A stretch of DNA of 64,000 bases from Aneurinibacillus soli (GTDB lineage Bacteria > Bacillota > Bacilli > Aneurinibacillales > Aneurinibacillaceae). Numbering within the stretch: the first letter of the stretch is position 1; each line of letters starts with the position of its first letter. The position numbers were made by a program, and so were the translations under genes. Positions 27,258 through 36,593 of the stretch are shown in pieces. The stretch lies in contig NZ_AP017312.1 of the NCBI RefSeq assembly GCF_002355375.1, forward strand, positions 2,001,001 through 2,065,000, read 5' to 3'. The notes below the pieces were generated by a model. The model was not told the DNA's origin and did not search any database. It was given only the letters and a program-made list of their open reading frames with translations.

Positions 27258-28196
27258 GTGGGGATAAAAAAAGCAGCGGCACTGTTTCTCAGCTTGGTTC
27301 TTTTATTAGGAAGTGCACCGACTGCATCAGCGGCCGTAGAAGCAAAAAATAAAAAGGCGTACGAGCAGCTCAAAACATCAGTCCACGAGCACCTTACCAA
27401 TCGGGACACGAATTTCAAACTCGTTTTTCAAGGGCCGGGGGTGTATAAAATAGAAGGACTTGTCAAACAGGCTCTTGAAGAGATTTATAATCAAGATCAA
27501 TATTTGTATCATTCCATGGAGAGCTATCAGATAGGAGCGAAAATCGAGCGGAATAATAAAGTTACACTTTTTTTCACGATGGAATATCAGACAACGGCCC
27601 AGCAGGAAGCATATGTAACAGCTCAGGTGAAGAAAATCACCGCTTCGATTATCAAGCCGGGAATGAATGCACATGAAAAAGTACGGGCCATTCACGATTA
27701 TATCGTTTCTACGGTGGCCTACGATGAAAGTCTGAGCCGGTATTCAGCGTATGATGCTCTTAAATCAGGCACAACGGTGTGCAACGGCTACGCACAGCTT
27801 GCAAACAGGCTTTTGGCCCAGGCGGGTGTTGAGAATCAGATCATCAGTGGTGATGCGTCAAGCGGGACAGGCGAGACAGAGCCACATGCGTGGAATCTCG
27901 TCAAATTAGACGGAAAATGGTATCACCTCGATTGTACATGGGACGATCCGGTGCCGGATAAGAAAGGATCTGTAGAATACATGTACTACAATCTATCTGA
28001 TAACCAGATGAAAGCAGATCACACATGGAAGACAGGGAAGTTTCCACGTGCCTCCACTTCATATGTGCAGACACTTGCAGCACTTCGTATAAAGGACGCG
28101 AAGCGGAGTGCGTTTTATGAGGATATGGAAGCGAAAATTCAGGAGGGTGCGGCTCTGCGCCAGGAATTGCGTAGCATGGAAAAAGGCAAGAAATAG
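27258..28196 (+). CDS. Secreted transglutaminase-like protein
   Basis: A 312-residue exported protein: signal peptide to about 26 (TASAAVEA), a helical region, then a transglutaminase/protease-like core with Cys175 (TVCNGYAQL), His210 (EPHAWNLV) and Asp225 (YHLDCTWDDP), an intact catalytic triad. Such wall-associated proteins can be peptidases or crosslinkers of surface proteins. GTG at 27258 follows CAGGGAGGAAAAA. The last 45 residues form a charged helix. It lies between ylzJ and spoIIIE in the accessory block. Confidence 0.87.
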   Translation: MGIKKAAALFLSLVLLLGSAPTASAAVEAKNKKAYEQLKTSVHEHLTNRDTNFKLVFQGPGVYKIEGLVKQALEEIYNQDQYLYHSMESYQIGAKIERNNKVTLFFTMEYQTTAQQEAYVTAQVKKITASIIKPGMNAHEKVRAIHDYIVSTVAYDESLSRYSAYDALKSGTTVCNGYAQLANRLLAQAGVENQIISGDASSGTGETEPHAWNLVKLDGKWYHLDCTWDDPVPDKKGSVEYMYYNLSDNQMKADHTWKTGKFPRASTSYVQTLAALRIKDAKRSAFYEDMEAKIQEGAALRQELRSMEKGKK

Positions 28197-28242
28197 ACAG
28201 AATGATGAGAGAGCATGTAGCGATGACGGTCGCGTTCTGCTG

Positions 28243-28323
28243 TGATATACTAGGCGTACGCATGTGCGTATAAATCGGTAAAAAAGGCAACTGTGCCCAT
28301 TGGAGGACCGGCTGCCTTTTTGT
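28243..28323 (+). promoter_or_regulatory. Extended -10 promoter, palindrome and terminator upstream of spoIIIE
   Basis: TGATATACT (28243-28251) is an extended -10; TACGCATGTGCGTA, a 6-2-6 palindrome, follows at 28257-28270. A hairpin with AAAAAAGGCA and TGCCTTTTT ends at about 28323, 35 bp before spoIIIE. The hairpin may terminate the transglutaminase transcript, or attenuate a short leader started at the -10. Confidence 0.4.
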
Positions 28324-28357
28324 CCGTGATGAATACATACAGTAAGGTGGTGGGGCA

Positions 28358-30934
28358 ATGGCAGGGAAACGATCGGTGAAGAAGCAGGGGCAGGCGAAGC
28401 GCAATTTAGGGGAGACGCTACGGTATGAATTGTACGGTTTAAGTGTCATTATGGTGTCGCTTCTTGTTCTGCTTACTTTTTCCAATCCGAGCTGGTTTGG
28501 CCGGTATGTGTCCTGGGTGTTCCGTATTGCTGCCGGATCATGGGATTTTCTCATTCCGCTTGTTGGGATCGGGACAGGCGTATATGTAATGGTGCAGCGC
28601 AAGTGGCCAAACTTTTTTACTCAGCGCTGGGTTGGTATTTTTCTACTGTTTTTTGCCGTTTTGATTTGGAATCATATGCTGCTGTTTGAGCAGATGACCG
28701 CAGGCGGGCGGTTTGCTGATCAGTCGGTGATGGGTGTGACATGGGAGCAACTGCTCAAGGAGAATGCACAGATTAGCGCAGGCAAGCCGTCGACAACGGA
28801 TGTTGGAGGTGGGATGCTTGGAGCACTTGGCTATGGACTGTTCTCATCCGGGGTTGGTGCCGTCGGAACGACGCTTGTGGTGGTGTTTCTCGTACTCATT
28901 GGCTTGATGCTGACGTTTAATATTTCGTATGTACGCATTCTGGCAGCGGTACGCCGTCTGCTTGGCGCAGGTGGGGTGCGGGTAAAGGAAGCGGGAGAAG
29001 ATGCACTGACATTGCTAAGTGAGCGTAGAGAACGACGCCAGCAGGAGAAGGACGCACAGGCGGCAATTGAAGCGGAGTTTGCGGACGAAGATGAGGACGA
29101 CGGCTCAATAGAAGATGTAAAGCCAGGGTTATTCACACGCTGGATGGATAAGCGTAGGCAGCGAGAGGAAGCGCCTGCACAACCGCGCAAACAGGGGCGT
29201 GCCCGTATGGAGCGTAAGAAGGCAAGTGAACCGGCTGTTCTGCCGGATATGGATGATTTCACGGAACCGAAGGGAGAAATTATTGTTGACCATTTCGCAG
29301 ATCGTGCGTATGGGGAAGTTGATGTGCCACCGTCTATGCCAGAGTCGGAAGGTAAGCCGGAAGCAATGTACACACCGGCGGCCGAGCCTACGGTGCAGAT
29401 GGAAGGGTCGCAGATGAAGGTTATGCTTCGGGAGCGTACGAAGTCGGAGACGAAGGAACCACCGACGCAGCAGACGCCTGTGTCCGAGGTGCCGCTTGCG
29501 TTTGAAGAAGCGGAGCAGATGAATCGGCTGTATGCGAAGCCAAAGCTTGATCTGCTTGATCGGGGCAAAGGTGCGAAGCCGAGTGTATCAGCGAAGGATG
29601 CACAGCATAACGCGCAGAAGTTGGTCGCAACATTAGAGAGCTTCGGGGTACAGGCGAAGGTAAGCCGTGTGCAGCAGGGCCCAACGGTTACACGTTACGA
29701 GATTCAACCGGCGATTGGCGTGAAGGTCAGTAAAATTGTGAATTTGACTGATGATATTGCGCTGGCACTTGCGGCACGTGGCATTCGGATGGAAGCCCCT
29801 ATTCCGGGCAAATCTGCGATCGGTATCGAGGTGCCGAATGATGAAGTGGCGATTGTGACGCTGCGGGAAGTGTTAGAGAGCCCGGAATATCAGAAATCAG
29901 AAGACAAGCTTGGCATTGCGCTTGGTCGGGATATTTCCGGGCAGCCGATTATTGCGAACTTGGCTCGGATGCCGCATCTGCTCGTTGCAGGGGCGACCGG
30001 CAGCGGGAAGTCGGTGTGTATTAACGGCATTATTATGAGTATTTTGTTCAAAGCAAAGCCGTCGGAAGTGAAGCTGATGATGATTGATCCGAAAATGGTT
30101 GAGCTGAATGTGTATAACGGTGTGCCGCATTTGTTATCGCCTGTTGTGACTGACCCACGTCGTGCCTCTATGGCACTCAAAAAAGTGGTGCAGGAAATGG
30201 AGCGCCGCTATGAGCTATTTGCGAAAGCGGGCACGCGTGATCTGGAGCGGTACAATGAACAGGCACACCGTGAAGGGATTCAACCGTTACCGTTGATTGT
30301 TGTAATCGTAGACGAGCTGGCAGACTTGATGATGGTGGCACCGGGTGATGTGGAAGACGCAATCTGCCGTCTCGCACAGATGGCACGCGCGGCAGGCATT
30401 CACCTGATTATTGCCACACAGCGCCCGTCTGTTGATGTCATTACGGGTGTGATCAAGGCCAATATTCCGTCACGTATTGCGTTTGGGGTATCAGCGATGG
30501 CGGATTCGCGCACGATTCTTGATATGGGCGGTGCGGAGAAGCTGCTCGGTCGGGGTGATATGCTGTTCTTGCCGATGGGTGCATCGAAGCCGGTACGCAT
30601 CCAGGGTGCGTTCATCAGCGACAGCGAAGTGGAGCGTGTGGTAGAATACGTGAAAGGACAGCAGGAAGCACGCTATAGCCCGGAGATGGTGCCGGGTGAG
30701 GAAGCGGAAGCAGCCTATGCTGAACCGGAAGATGATATGTATGAATCCGCAGTCGAACTGGTGCGTGAGGCACAAACTGCTTCGGTATCGCTTATCCAGC
30801 GCCGTCTGCGTGTCGGTTATACACGAGCAGCTCGTTTGATCGATATGATGGAAGCGCGTGGGGTTGTCGGTCCGTATGAAGGCAGTAAGCCGCGCGAAGT
30901 GCTCATTCCGCGCCACGACTCGCAAATTTCGTAG
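28358..30934 (+). CDS. spoIIIE: DNA translocase SpoIIIE/FtsK
   Basis: An 858-residue DNA pump. Four membrane helices occupy about 25-195, then a long charged, low-complexity linker (200-410), the alpha and beta motor domains with Walker [10 protein letters not shown] at 545-553 and Walker [12 protein letters not shown] near 648, and a C-terminal gamma winged helix (about 790-850, [23 protein letters not shown]) that reads the chromosome polarity sequence. It moves the chromosome across the septum in sporulation and division. It is longer than B. subtilis SpoIIIE (787), mainly in the linker. The ATG follows AAGGTGGTGGGG. Confidence 0.96.
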   Translation: MAGKRSVKKQGQAKRNLGETLRYELYGLSVIMVSLLVLLTFSNPSWFGRYVSWVFRIAAGSWDFLIPLVGIGTGVYVMVQRKWPNFFTQRWVGIFLLFFAVLIWNHMLLFEQMTAGGRFADQSVMGVTWEQLLKENAQISAGKPSTTDVGGGMLGALGYGLFSSGVGAVGTTLVVVFLVLIGLMLTFNISYVRILAAVRRLLGAGGVRVKEAGEDALTLLSERRERRQQEKDAQAAIEAEFADEDEDDGSIEDVKPGLFTRWMDKRRQREEAPAQPRKQGRARMERKKASEPAVLPDMDDFTEPKGEIIVDHFADRAYGEVDVPPSMPESEGKPEAMYTPAAEPTVQMEGSQMKVMLRERTKSETKEPPTQQTPVSEVPLAFEEAEQMNRLYAKPKLDLLDRGKGAKPSVSAKDAQHNAQKLVATLESFGVQAKVSRVQQGPTVTRYEIQPAIGVKVSKIVNLTDDIALALAARGIRMEAPIPGKSAIGIEVPNDEVAIVTLREVLESPEYQKSEDKLGIALGRDISGQPIIANLARMPHLLVAGATGSGKSVCINGIIMSILFKAKPSEVKLMMIDPKMVELNVYNGVPHLLSPVVTDPRRASMALKKVVQEMERRYELFAKAGTRDLERYNEQAHREGIQPLPLIVVIVDELADLMMVAPGDVEDAICRLAQMARAAGIHLIIATQRPSVDVITGVIKANIPSRIAFGVSAMADSRTILDMGGAEKLLGRGDMLFLPMGASKPVRIQGAFISDSEVERVVEYVKGQQEARYSPEMVPGEEAEAAYAEPEDDMYESAVELVREAQTASVSLIQRRLRVGYTRAARLIDMMEARGVVGPYEGSKPREVLIPRHDSQIS

Positions 30935-30947
30935 CAGAGGGTTTACG

Positions 30948-31338
30948 ATGAAATTTGTTGATGAGTTTCGGAATTTTATTAGCAAAGGAAATATTATTGA
31001 TCTCGCGGTTGGGGTCGCACTCGGAACTGCGTTTAATAAAATTGTCACCTCGCTTGTCGAAGATATTTTGATGCCGCCGATTGGAAAAATGCTGGGCGGC
31101 GACGATTAATTACGGTATTTTCTTAAACAATGTGCTTCATTTCTTTATTATTGCGTTGACACTTTTTGTAGTTGTGCGTGTATATAGTAGAATCGGAAGG
31201 TTGCGCAAACAGGAAGAAGAAGCGCAGGCACCGAATAAGAAGGAGTGCCCGTACTGTTTGTCTGATATTCCAGTGGCGGCGGTGCGCTGTCCGGCTTGCA
31301 CGTCCCATCTGGAGCCAGTGACTGAGAAAAATACGTAA
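30948..31338 (+). pseudogene. mscL: Frameshifted and internally deleted MscL (large-conductance mechanosensitive channel)
   Basis: The N-terminal half (30948-31109, [23 protein letters not shown] to [12 protein letters not shown]) and the second half (from about 31104, [22 protein letters not shown] to the stop at 31338) belong to one MscL, but they are in different frames and about 30 residues of the periplasmic loop are missing at the junction. The C-terminus is a zinc-ribbon (CPYC at about 31249, CPAC at about 31290), as in many MscL forms with a CPYCLSDIP tail. Either the channel is broken or there is a sequencing error; the missing loop argues for a real deletion. Confidence 0.75.
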
Positions 31339-31365
31339 CCTACGACAAAAGGGATGGATCGATAT

Positions 31366-31812
31366 ATGGGGAAACTAGAAAAAGCAGTCCGACCGGAAGA
31401 ACGTATTGCGGATCTTGTCATTCCAGGGAGTAAGGTAGCGATTGTCCAGGAAGGCAATACGCTTGAGCACGCTCTGCTTGTGCTCATTAAATCAGGCTAT
31501 ACCGCGATTCCGGTCTTAGATCGCGATTATAAGCTTAAAGGGTTAATCAGCATGCCGCTTATTTTGGATACAGCGCTTGGTATTGAACGAATCGAGTTTG
31601 AACAGCTCGGAACGCGTCGGGTGGAAGAAGTGATGAATACGAAAGTAGGCTGGATGCGAGAGAGCGGAACGTTTTTCCGTGGGCTGGAGCTTTCGATTAA
31701 TCATCCGTTTTTATGCGTAGTAGATGAAGAGGGTGTGTTCAAAGGCATATTGACACGCAAATCGATTCTGGCCACGCTCCATAAGCAGATGAAAAACGCG
31801 CCAAAAGAATAA
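31366..31812 (+). CDS. darB: c-di-AMP-binding CBS-domain protein DarB (CbpB, YkuL)
   Basis: A 148-residue protein of two CBS domains: EGNTLEHALLVLIKSGYTAIPVLDRDYKLKGLI and INHPFLCVVDEEGVFKGILTRKSI. The first domain and ALGIERIEFEQL match B. subtilis YkuL/DarB closely. DarB binds c-di-AMP and, when free, stimulates the (p)ppGpp synthetase Rel and pyruvate carboxylase. The ATG at 31366 is spaced from AAAGGGATGG; an ATG four codons upstream sits on that site. It is the last gene before a pair of inverted-repeat units. Confidence 0.88.
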   Translation: MGKLEKAVRPEERIADLVIPGSKVAIVQEGNTLEHALLVLIKSGYTAIPVLDRDYKLKGLISMPLILDTALGIERIEFEQLGTRRVEEVMNTKVGWMRESGTFFRGLELSINHPFLCVVDEEGVFKGILTRKSILATLHKQMKNAPKE

Positions 31813-31860
31813 AAGTGTGAAACCGGGGGATGCTACATGGCATTCCCTGTTTTTTTTGTG

Positions 31861-32108
31861 GAATCACGCAACTTTGTGTGGTGGGAGTCGAGAAGAGAGA
31901 AGCCGTTCGCTTCGGTACGCTTGGCAGGGAAGCTTATACTGTCCGCTCCAGGAGAACGGCGAACGTGCCCGCAAAAGAGGACCCACGATGTTTTTTCACG
32001 GAAGGATTGCGGGCAAAGGCCTGTTCGCCGTTCTCCTTCCGCTGGGAAACAAGCGTACAGGCGCTCTCTTACTTCTCTCTTCTCTCCTCCCAAACAAAGT
32101 TGGGATTC
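31861..32108 (+). repeat. Inverted-repeat element, P1 unit (copy B)
   Basis: A 248-bp imperfect palindrome from GAATC to GATTC. Outer arms contain GAGAAGAGAGAAG and CTTCTCTCTTCTC; middle arms TTCGGTACGCTTG and CAAGCGTACAGGCGC; inner arms GAACGGCGAACGTGCCCGCA and TTGCGGGC with GTTCGCCGTTC. It is the same unit as 20890-21136 in the other direction. The apex is CGATGTTTTTTCACGG. Confidence 0.9.
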
Positions 32109-32173
32109 AAAAAATAAAAATATAAAAGCCTGTGGGGCAAAGCCATACAAAACTTGCACTTGAGCGTTGACTG

Positions 32174-32409
32174 CTCAAGTGTGGGCAGGAGCGGAGAAGG
32201 AAGGCGCTATGGAACGCTTTTACGCGACCGCTTAGCGGAAGGTGGCAGACGAACGGGCTTTTGCCCACAATGCTTCTATGTACGTACATCGTTGGCTTCT
32301 TTTGTGGGCAAGTTCGTCTGCCTCCTGAAGCGGACAGTTCCTACTTCCCTGCAGAGCGTAACCAAGTGACAAAGCGACTTCCTTCTCCGCTCCTCCACTA
32401 CACCTTGAG
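32174..32409 (+). repeat. Inverted-repeat element, P2 unit (copy B)
   Basis: A 236-bp imperfect palindrome. Outer arms contain GGAGCGGAGAAGGAAG and CTTCCTTCTCCGCTCC, different from P1 of the same pair yet self-complementary. Inner arms CGAACGGGCTTTTGCCCACA and TTGTGGGCAAGTTCG; apex CTATGTACGTACATCG. The 65-bp spacer to P1 resembles that of copy A. Confidence 0.9.
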
Positions 32410-32454
32410 GAGTTCCAACCTATCAACACAATATTGAAAGGAGAACCACTTACT

Positions 32455-34362
32455 GTGAAACAACGAACCATTCAAACGATCAGCGCCGTTATGCTCGCGC
32501 TCACTTCTATTTCCGTGCCGCCCATAATTCCTATGCAGACAGCGTACGCGGCAGAAACTACGGCTCCGTCGTATCAGGCACGGGACGAGATTCCCGCGCT
32601 GTATAAGTGGAAACTTGAGCACGTATATGCGAGTCGTAGCACATGGGAAGCGGATGTGAAGAAAGTGGAAGAGATGGCGGGTGTGATCGCATCGTATCAG
32701 GGCAAGCTTGCTTCGTCCCCACAGGAGATGAAGCGCGTGCTTGATCAATACGTAACGATGGCGCGGCTGCGTGACAAAGTGGCACTGTATGCGGGTGCTG
32801 GACTTGATGTACATACAGCGAATGCATCGCTGCAAGCGCTTTCTGATCGAGCGAGCAATATGAATCGACTGGTCGGAGAGAAGACGGCGTGGATGACTCC
32901 GGAGATCGTAGCCATCTCAGACGAACGCATGCAAAAGCTGCTCGCCTCATCTGATCTTGCTCCGTATCGGCTCTTTCTTGAAGATGTGCGTAGGAGCAAA
33001 CCGCATATTTTATCACGTGACATGGAACGGCTGCTTGCCCAGACGTCCCCGCTTGCTGGAACTGCAGAGTCTGTGTATAGTATGCTGGCCAAAGACATCA
33101 AGTTTCCTTCGATCAAAAACGAAGCAGGCAAGGAAGTTCCATTAACTCGTTCCAACTATGTGTCCTATCTCGAAAGCTCGAATCAATCCGTTCGCCGTGC
33201 TGCATTCCAGGCATACTACAGAACGCTACAGGGATTCCAGGATACATTTGCCCAGACGTTGGCCGGACAGGTGAAGGTACATAACGCGTATGCGAAGGCG
33301 CGTCACTACGACAGTGCGCTAGCCGCAAGCCTGGCGCCGAATAATATTCCGGTTAAGGTATATGATGAACTCATTGCAACCGTTCACGAGAATCTGCCGC
33401 TGCTGCATCGGTATGTGGCTCTGAAGAAAAAAATGCTAGGTGTGCAGGAGCTACACATGTATGACATGTATACGCCAACCGTACCGCATAAAGAACGCTA
33501 TATCCCATATGATGAGGCGAAGCAGATTGTACTGGAAGGTCTGACTGTTCTTGGAGAGGATTACACGACTGTACTGGCCCAGGCATTCGGGGATGGATGG
33601 ATCGATGTGTACTCGACTGCTGACAAACGTTCCGGCGCTTATCAGATCGGGGCGTATGATACGCATCCGTATGTGTTGCTCAATTACCAGGGAACAGCCG
33701 ATGATGTGTCGACCATTGCCCATGAACTCGGTCATGCGATGCAGACGTACTATTCCAACAAAAAGCAGCCGTATATTACATCGGGCTATCCTATTTTTAC
33801 AGCGGAAGTTGCCTCCACGTTGAATGAGCAACTGCTGTTTAAAAGCCGCTACGCGAAGGCGCAGACGAAAGAAGAGAAAATGATATTATTAAACGGCTAT
33901 CTTGATAATTTCCGCAATACATTGTTCCGCCAGGCGCAGTTCGCAGAATTCGAGAAGCTCCTGCATGAGAAGGAGCAGGCAGGTGAGTCGCTGAATGCAG
34001 AAGCAATTAAAAAGCTGTATGTCGATCTCAATCAGAAGTATTATGGTGCGGCAGTTGTCAATGATCCAGAGATTGCAATGGAATGGGCTCGTATTCCGCA
34101 TTTGTACTACAATTTTTATGTGTATCAGTATGCGACCAGCTTCGCTGCCTCCGCTGCACTTGCCGGACAGATCGAGAAAGAAGGAGCAGTTGCAGTCGAG
34201 CGCATTCGCACAAAATTCCTGGAAGCGGGCAGCTCCGCTCCACCACTTGAGATACTGAAAGCAGCCGGTGTCGACATGTCTACGGCCCAGCCTGTGAGAG
34301 AAGCGATGAAGCAGTTCGAGCGTGCGCTTACCGAAATGGAAGAACTAGCCGCACAAAAATAA
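32455..34362 (+). CDS. pepF: Secreted M3 oligoendopeptidase (PepF-like)
   Basis: A 635-residue M3 metallopeptidase. The zinc site HELGH begins at His423 (STIAHELGHAMQTYY), with the third ligand Glu in the following YPIFTAEVASTLNE. Unlike cytosolic PepF, the protein starts with a signal peptide (VKQRTIQTISAVMLALTS, cleavage near AYAAE at about 33), so it is exported. GTG at 32455 has GAAAGGAG upstream at normal spacing. It probably cleaves short peptides outside the cell for nutrition or pheromone turnover. It follows directly on a P2 repeat unit, 45 bp before the start. Confidence 0.9.
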   Translation: MKQRTIQTISAVMLALTSISVPPIIPMQTAYAAETTAPSYQARDEIPALYKWKLEHVYASRSTWEADVKKVEEMAGVIASYQGKLASSPQEMKRVLDQYVTMARLRDKVALYAGAGLDVHTANASLQALSDRASNMNRLVGEKTAWMTPEIVAISDERMQKLLASSDLAPYRLFLEDVRRSKPHILSRDMERLLAQTSPLAGTAESVYSMLAKDIKFPSIKNEAGKEVPLTRSNYVSYLESSNQSVRRAAFQAYYRTLQGFQDTFAQTLAGQVKVHNAYAKARHYDSALAASLAPNNIPVKVYDELIATVHENLPLLHRYVALKKKMLGVQELHMYDMYTPTVPHKERYIPYDEAKQIVLEGLTVLGEDYTTVLAQAFGDGWIDVYSTADKRSGAYQIGAYDTHPYVLLNYQGTADDVSTIAHELGHAMQTYYSNKKQPYITSGYPIFTAEVASTLNEQLLFKSRYAKAQTKEEKMILLNGYLDNFRNTLFRQAQFAEFEKLLHEKEQAGESLNAEAIKKLYVDLNQKYYGAAVVNDPEIAMEWARIPHLYYNFYVYQYATSFAASAALAGQIEKEGAVAVERIRTKFLEAGSSAPPLEILKAAGVDMSTAQPVREAMKQFERALTEMEELAAQK

Positions 34363-34444
34363 TAAAAAAATTCACTTCCCCCCACAAATGGGTAAAGAAA
34401 CACGAATCATATGGTACCAAAAACATATGGACAGGGTGAATGAG

Positions 34445-34630
34445 ATGAATCATGCAGGCATGTATAATGAAGCAGGGCGCATAGAGCTGCACGTAAGCTC
34501 CGCTGATGAAATGTACGAGACGATGACACGGTTCCACATGACATACCCGAACGCGGTATTTGAAGATCTGGAATACATAGGCGTGGAGAATGGCAACCTA
34601 GCCATTAAACTTTCCTACTCTGTGGTGTGA
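34445..34630 (+). CDS. Small hypothetical protein
   Basis: A 61-residue protein, MNHAGMYNEAGRIELHVSSA then DEMYETMTRFHMTYPNAVFEDLEYIGVENGNLAIKLSY; no family is recognised. It has no membrane segment. AGGGTGA is seven bases before ATG at 34445; ATG at 34427 has no site. A good terminator follows. Confidence 0.55.
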   Translation: MNHAGMYNEAGRIELHVSSADEMYETMTRFHMTYPNAVFEDLEYIGVENGNLAIKLSYSVV

Positions 34631-34647
34631 AGATTACGTGATCCCGC

Positions 34648-34688
34648 AAAAAAGGAGCATTCCGCTACTAACGGAAGCTCCTTTTATT
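34648..34688. terminator. Bidirectional terminator
   Basis: AAAAAAGGAGC with GCTCCTTTTATT closes an imperfect stem (CCG/CGG inside) between convergent genes. Confidence 0.8.
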
Positions 34689-34701
34689 CGTATCGGATGA
34701 T

Positions 34702-35301
34702 CTATTGTGAGACTGTTTTGATGATCGGTCGAAGTCGCTGATAGATTGGGTACGTAATGATCGCTTCGATTACCCCTTTAATCAAGTTAAACGGAAGCAC
34801 CGCATACAGAATTAGCGCCCACAGGCTGGTAATGCTCGAGTTAGCCAACTGTGACCAGGCCACAATCTCAGGTACGGATTTGTTGAGCAGTACCCCATAA
34901 GCTGGAATGAAAATAAAGTAGTTCGCAATCCCCATCACAGCAGCCATAACGATCGTGCCCGTAATCGTGCCGACCCAGTAGCCAAGCTTGCTCTCACGCA
35001 TGAGCTTCATAAACCAGACCGAGACGACGACGAACGTGCTGCCCGCAATAAAGTTGGACAACTCCCCGACTCCCATGCTGTCCTGGCTGTACAGAATTCC
35101 ATGCAGGATATTCTTAATTAATTCCACGATGACACCCGCCAGCGGTCCAAATAGTGTGGCCCCAACTAAGGCTGGAATCTCGCTGATCCCAAGTTTAAGA
35201 AACATTGGAAACATTGGAAGCTGGATTTCTATGAACATCAATAGAAACCCGATCGCAGACAGCAGCGAAAGCACTGCCATCCGGCGTGTTTTTCCTCTCA
35301 T
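34702..35301 (-). CDS. ribU: Riboflavin ECF transporter S component RibU
   Basis: A 199-residue membrane protein with six hydrophobic helices, typical of the S (substrate-capturing) subunit of ECF transporters; MAVLSLLSAIGFLLMFIEI and DLGxx-type GISEIPALVGATLFGPLAGVIVELIKN are RibU/FmnP-like. It binds riboflavin and docks on the shared EcfT/EcfA module coded elsewhere. The FMN riboswitch immediately upstream supports the substrate. AAGGGAG, ten bases before the ATG, overlaps the 3' end of the riboswitch. Confidence 0.92.
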   Translation of the reverse strand: MRGKTRRMAVLSLLSAIGFLLMFIEIQLPMFPMFLKLGISEIPALVGATLFGPLAGVIVELIKNILHGILYSQDSMGVGELSNFIAGSTFVVVSVWFMKLMRESKLGYWVGTITGTIVMAAVMGIANYFIFIPAYGVLLNKSVPEIVAWSQLANSSITSLWALILYAVLPFNLIKGVIEAIITYPIYQRLRPIIKTVSQ

Positions 35302-35312
35302 TATGAAGTTCT

Positions 35313-35456
35313 CCCTTCTCCCATCCAGACTATACTGTCGGTCCCGGAATTACACCGGGTCAGCCGGACGCGTACGATTTGCATCCGGGTCGCGGACTGT
35401 AGAACAAGTAAGAGGTGTTCCATCACCGCCGGTCGGGAATTGCACCCTGCCCTGAA
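35313..35456 (-). promoter_or_regulatory. FMN riboswitch (RFN element)
   Basis: On the minus strand the conserved RFN blocks occur in order: CAGGGCAGGGTGCAATTCCC, GACCGGCGGTGATGG, AGTCCGCGACCCG, GGTGTAATTCCGGGACCGAC, AGTCTGGATGGGAGAAGG. The element lies directly before ribU, and the last block holds the ribosome site of ribU, so control at translation initiation is likely. Confidence 0.96.
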
Positions 35457-35594
35457 AGGAGTTGTGTTTTTGTTCACAACCTATTTAGAACTATGCCATG
35501 AAAACAGAAAGCCGTCAATACTTCACACATTTCACACAATTATTTTTTATAATGAAAGTACTGTTTGATCGAAGCGATAAAAGGAGAGGACGTA

Positions 35595-36593
35595 ATGAAA
35601 GGAATACAGATGGCATGTCTGACCAGTCTATTGCTATTTCTGGCCATCGGTGTTACCGGCTGTGGGTTTCGTTCATTTGCAGCTGTCCCACTTGAGAAAG
35701 ATGTGCTCATTGTAGCCAGCACGCAGTCCCGTATGGTTTCATTTTTGCAGGCAGACACGGGAGAGGTACTAGCCCAGTGGAAGCCTTCGTTTGCGTTTAA
35801 CCGGCTGCTTCTGCTGCCTGATCACCATAGTGTGCTGTTGTACCATAAAAATGAAGAGCAGGCGCATGTCATTGATATGCGTGACGGACAGGAAAAGGCG
35901 GTCTGGAAAATAGGAACCGGTATTGTAAATGCAGTCGCATCAGCTGACGGAAAGACAATCTATCTGGCAGATCGGGATCGCGGTATGGTACGCTTCTACG
36001 GACTTGATGGCCAGGAGCGAGCGGCAGTGAAGGTTGGCTCGTATCCACTTACGATTATACCGGACTCGAATGGAAAATGGATATACGTATACGATTTGCA
36101 TGAAGCGAAAGGCTATACGGTTGATGCGAAAGCCGGGCGTGTAACACGTACATTTGCCGTGAATGAATCACCTATGGGCGGTCTGTTTATTCCGAAGCGG
36201 CAGGAGCTGTGGGTGGGCGGACACGGTGAGGGAGACGTGCCGGAAGAATCAATTACGGTGTTGAATGCCGTGACCGGCCAGAAGCAGGGTGAAATACAAG
36301 CACCCTCGATGCCGGTTGAATTTGTACAGTATAATGAAGATACCGTATTTGTACTCAGCCACGGATCGAGTACGTTGCGGCGCATTCGGGTCACTGACCG
36401 TGCCGTAACGGGAACGTTGCCGCTCGGTACGAGTCCGTTCGGGATGGCTGCCGGACGGGAGCACCTGTATATTTCCAGTTTTGAAGGCGGCCAGGTGTAT
36501 GTTGTCGATCCGAAGCAGATGAAAGTCATCAAAACAGTGCGGGTCGGGGGAGGCCCGATGCAGCTGTTTGTACGGGAAGGTGGGCAATCGTGA
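35595..36593 (+). CDS. YncE-like beta-propeller lipoprotein
   Basis: A 332-residue lipoprotein: signal and lipobox VTGC with Cys23, then seven beta-blade repeats (TIYLADRDRG, KWIYVYDLHE, EHLYISSFEGGQVYVVDP) as in YncE/surface beta-propellers. It overlaps the following response-regulator gene by GTGA, so it is part of the two-component operon and probably supplies the extracellular sensing or accessory part. AAAAGGAGAGG precedes the ATG. A TATAAT at 35548-35553 may be the -10. Confidence 0.8.
   Translation: MKGIQMACLTSLLLFLAIGVTGCGFRSFAAVPLEKDVLIVASTQSRMVSFLQADTGEVLAQWKPSFAFNRLLLLPDHHSVLLYHKNEEQAHVIDMRDGQEKAVWKIGTGIVNAVASADGKTIYLADRDRGMVRFYGLDGQERAAVKVGSYPLTIIPDSNGKWIYVYDLHEAKGYTVDAKAGRVTRTFAVNESPMGGLFIPKRQELWVGGHGEGDVPEESITVLNAVTGQKQGEIQAPSMPVEFVQYNEDTVFVLSHGSSTLRRIRVTDRAVTGTLPLGTSPFGMAAGREHLYISSFEGGQVYVVDPKQMKVIKTVRVGGGPMQLFVREGGQS

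Noticed and set aside
28831-29568. 245-codon minus-strand frame opposite spoIIIE
   Set aside because: It is antisense to a strongly conserved gene, is Ser/Arg-rich as mirrored codons are, and lacks a ribosome site.
31861-32409. CRISPR-like array
   Set aside because: The repeats are long palindromes in pairs, not short regular direct repeats with unique spacers, and no cas gene is present.
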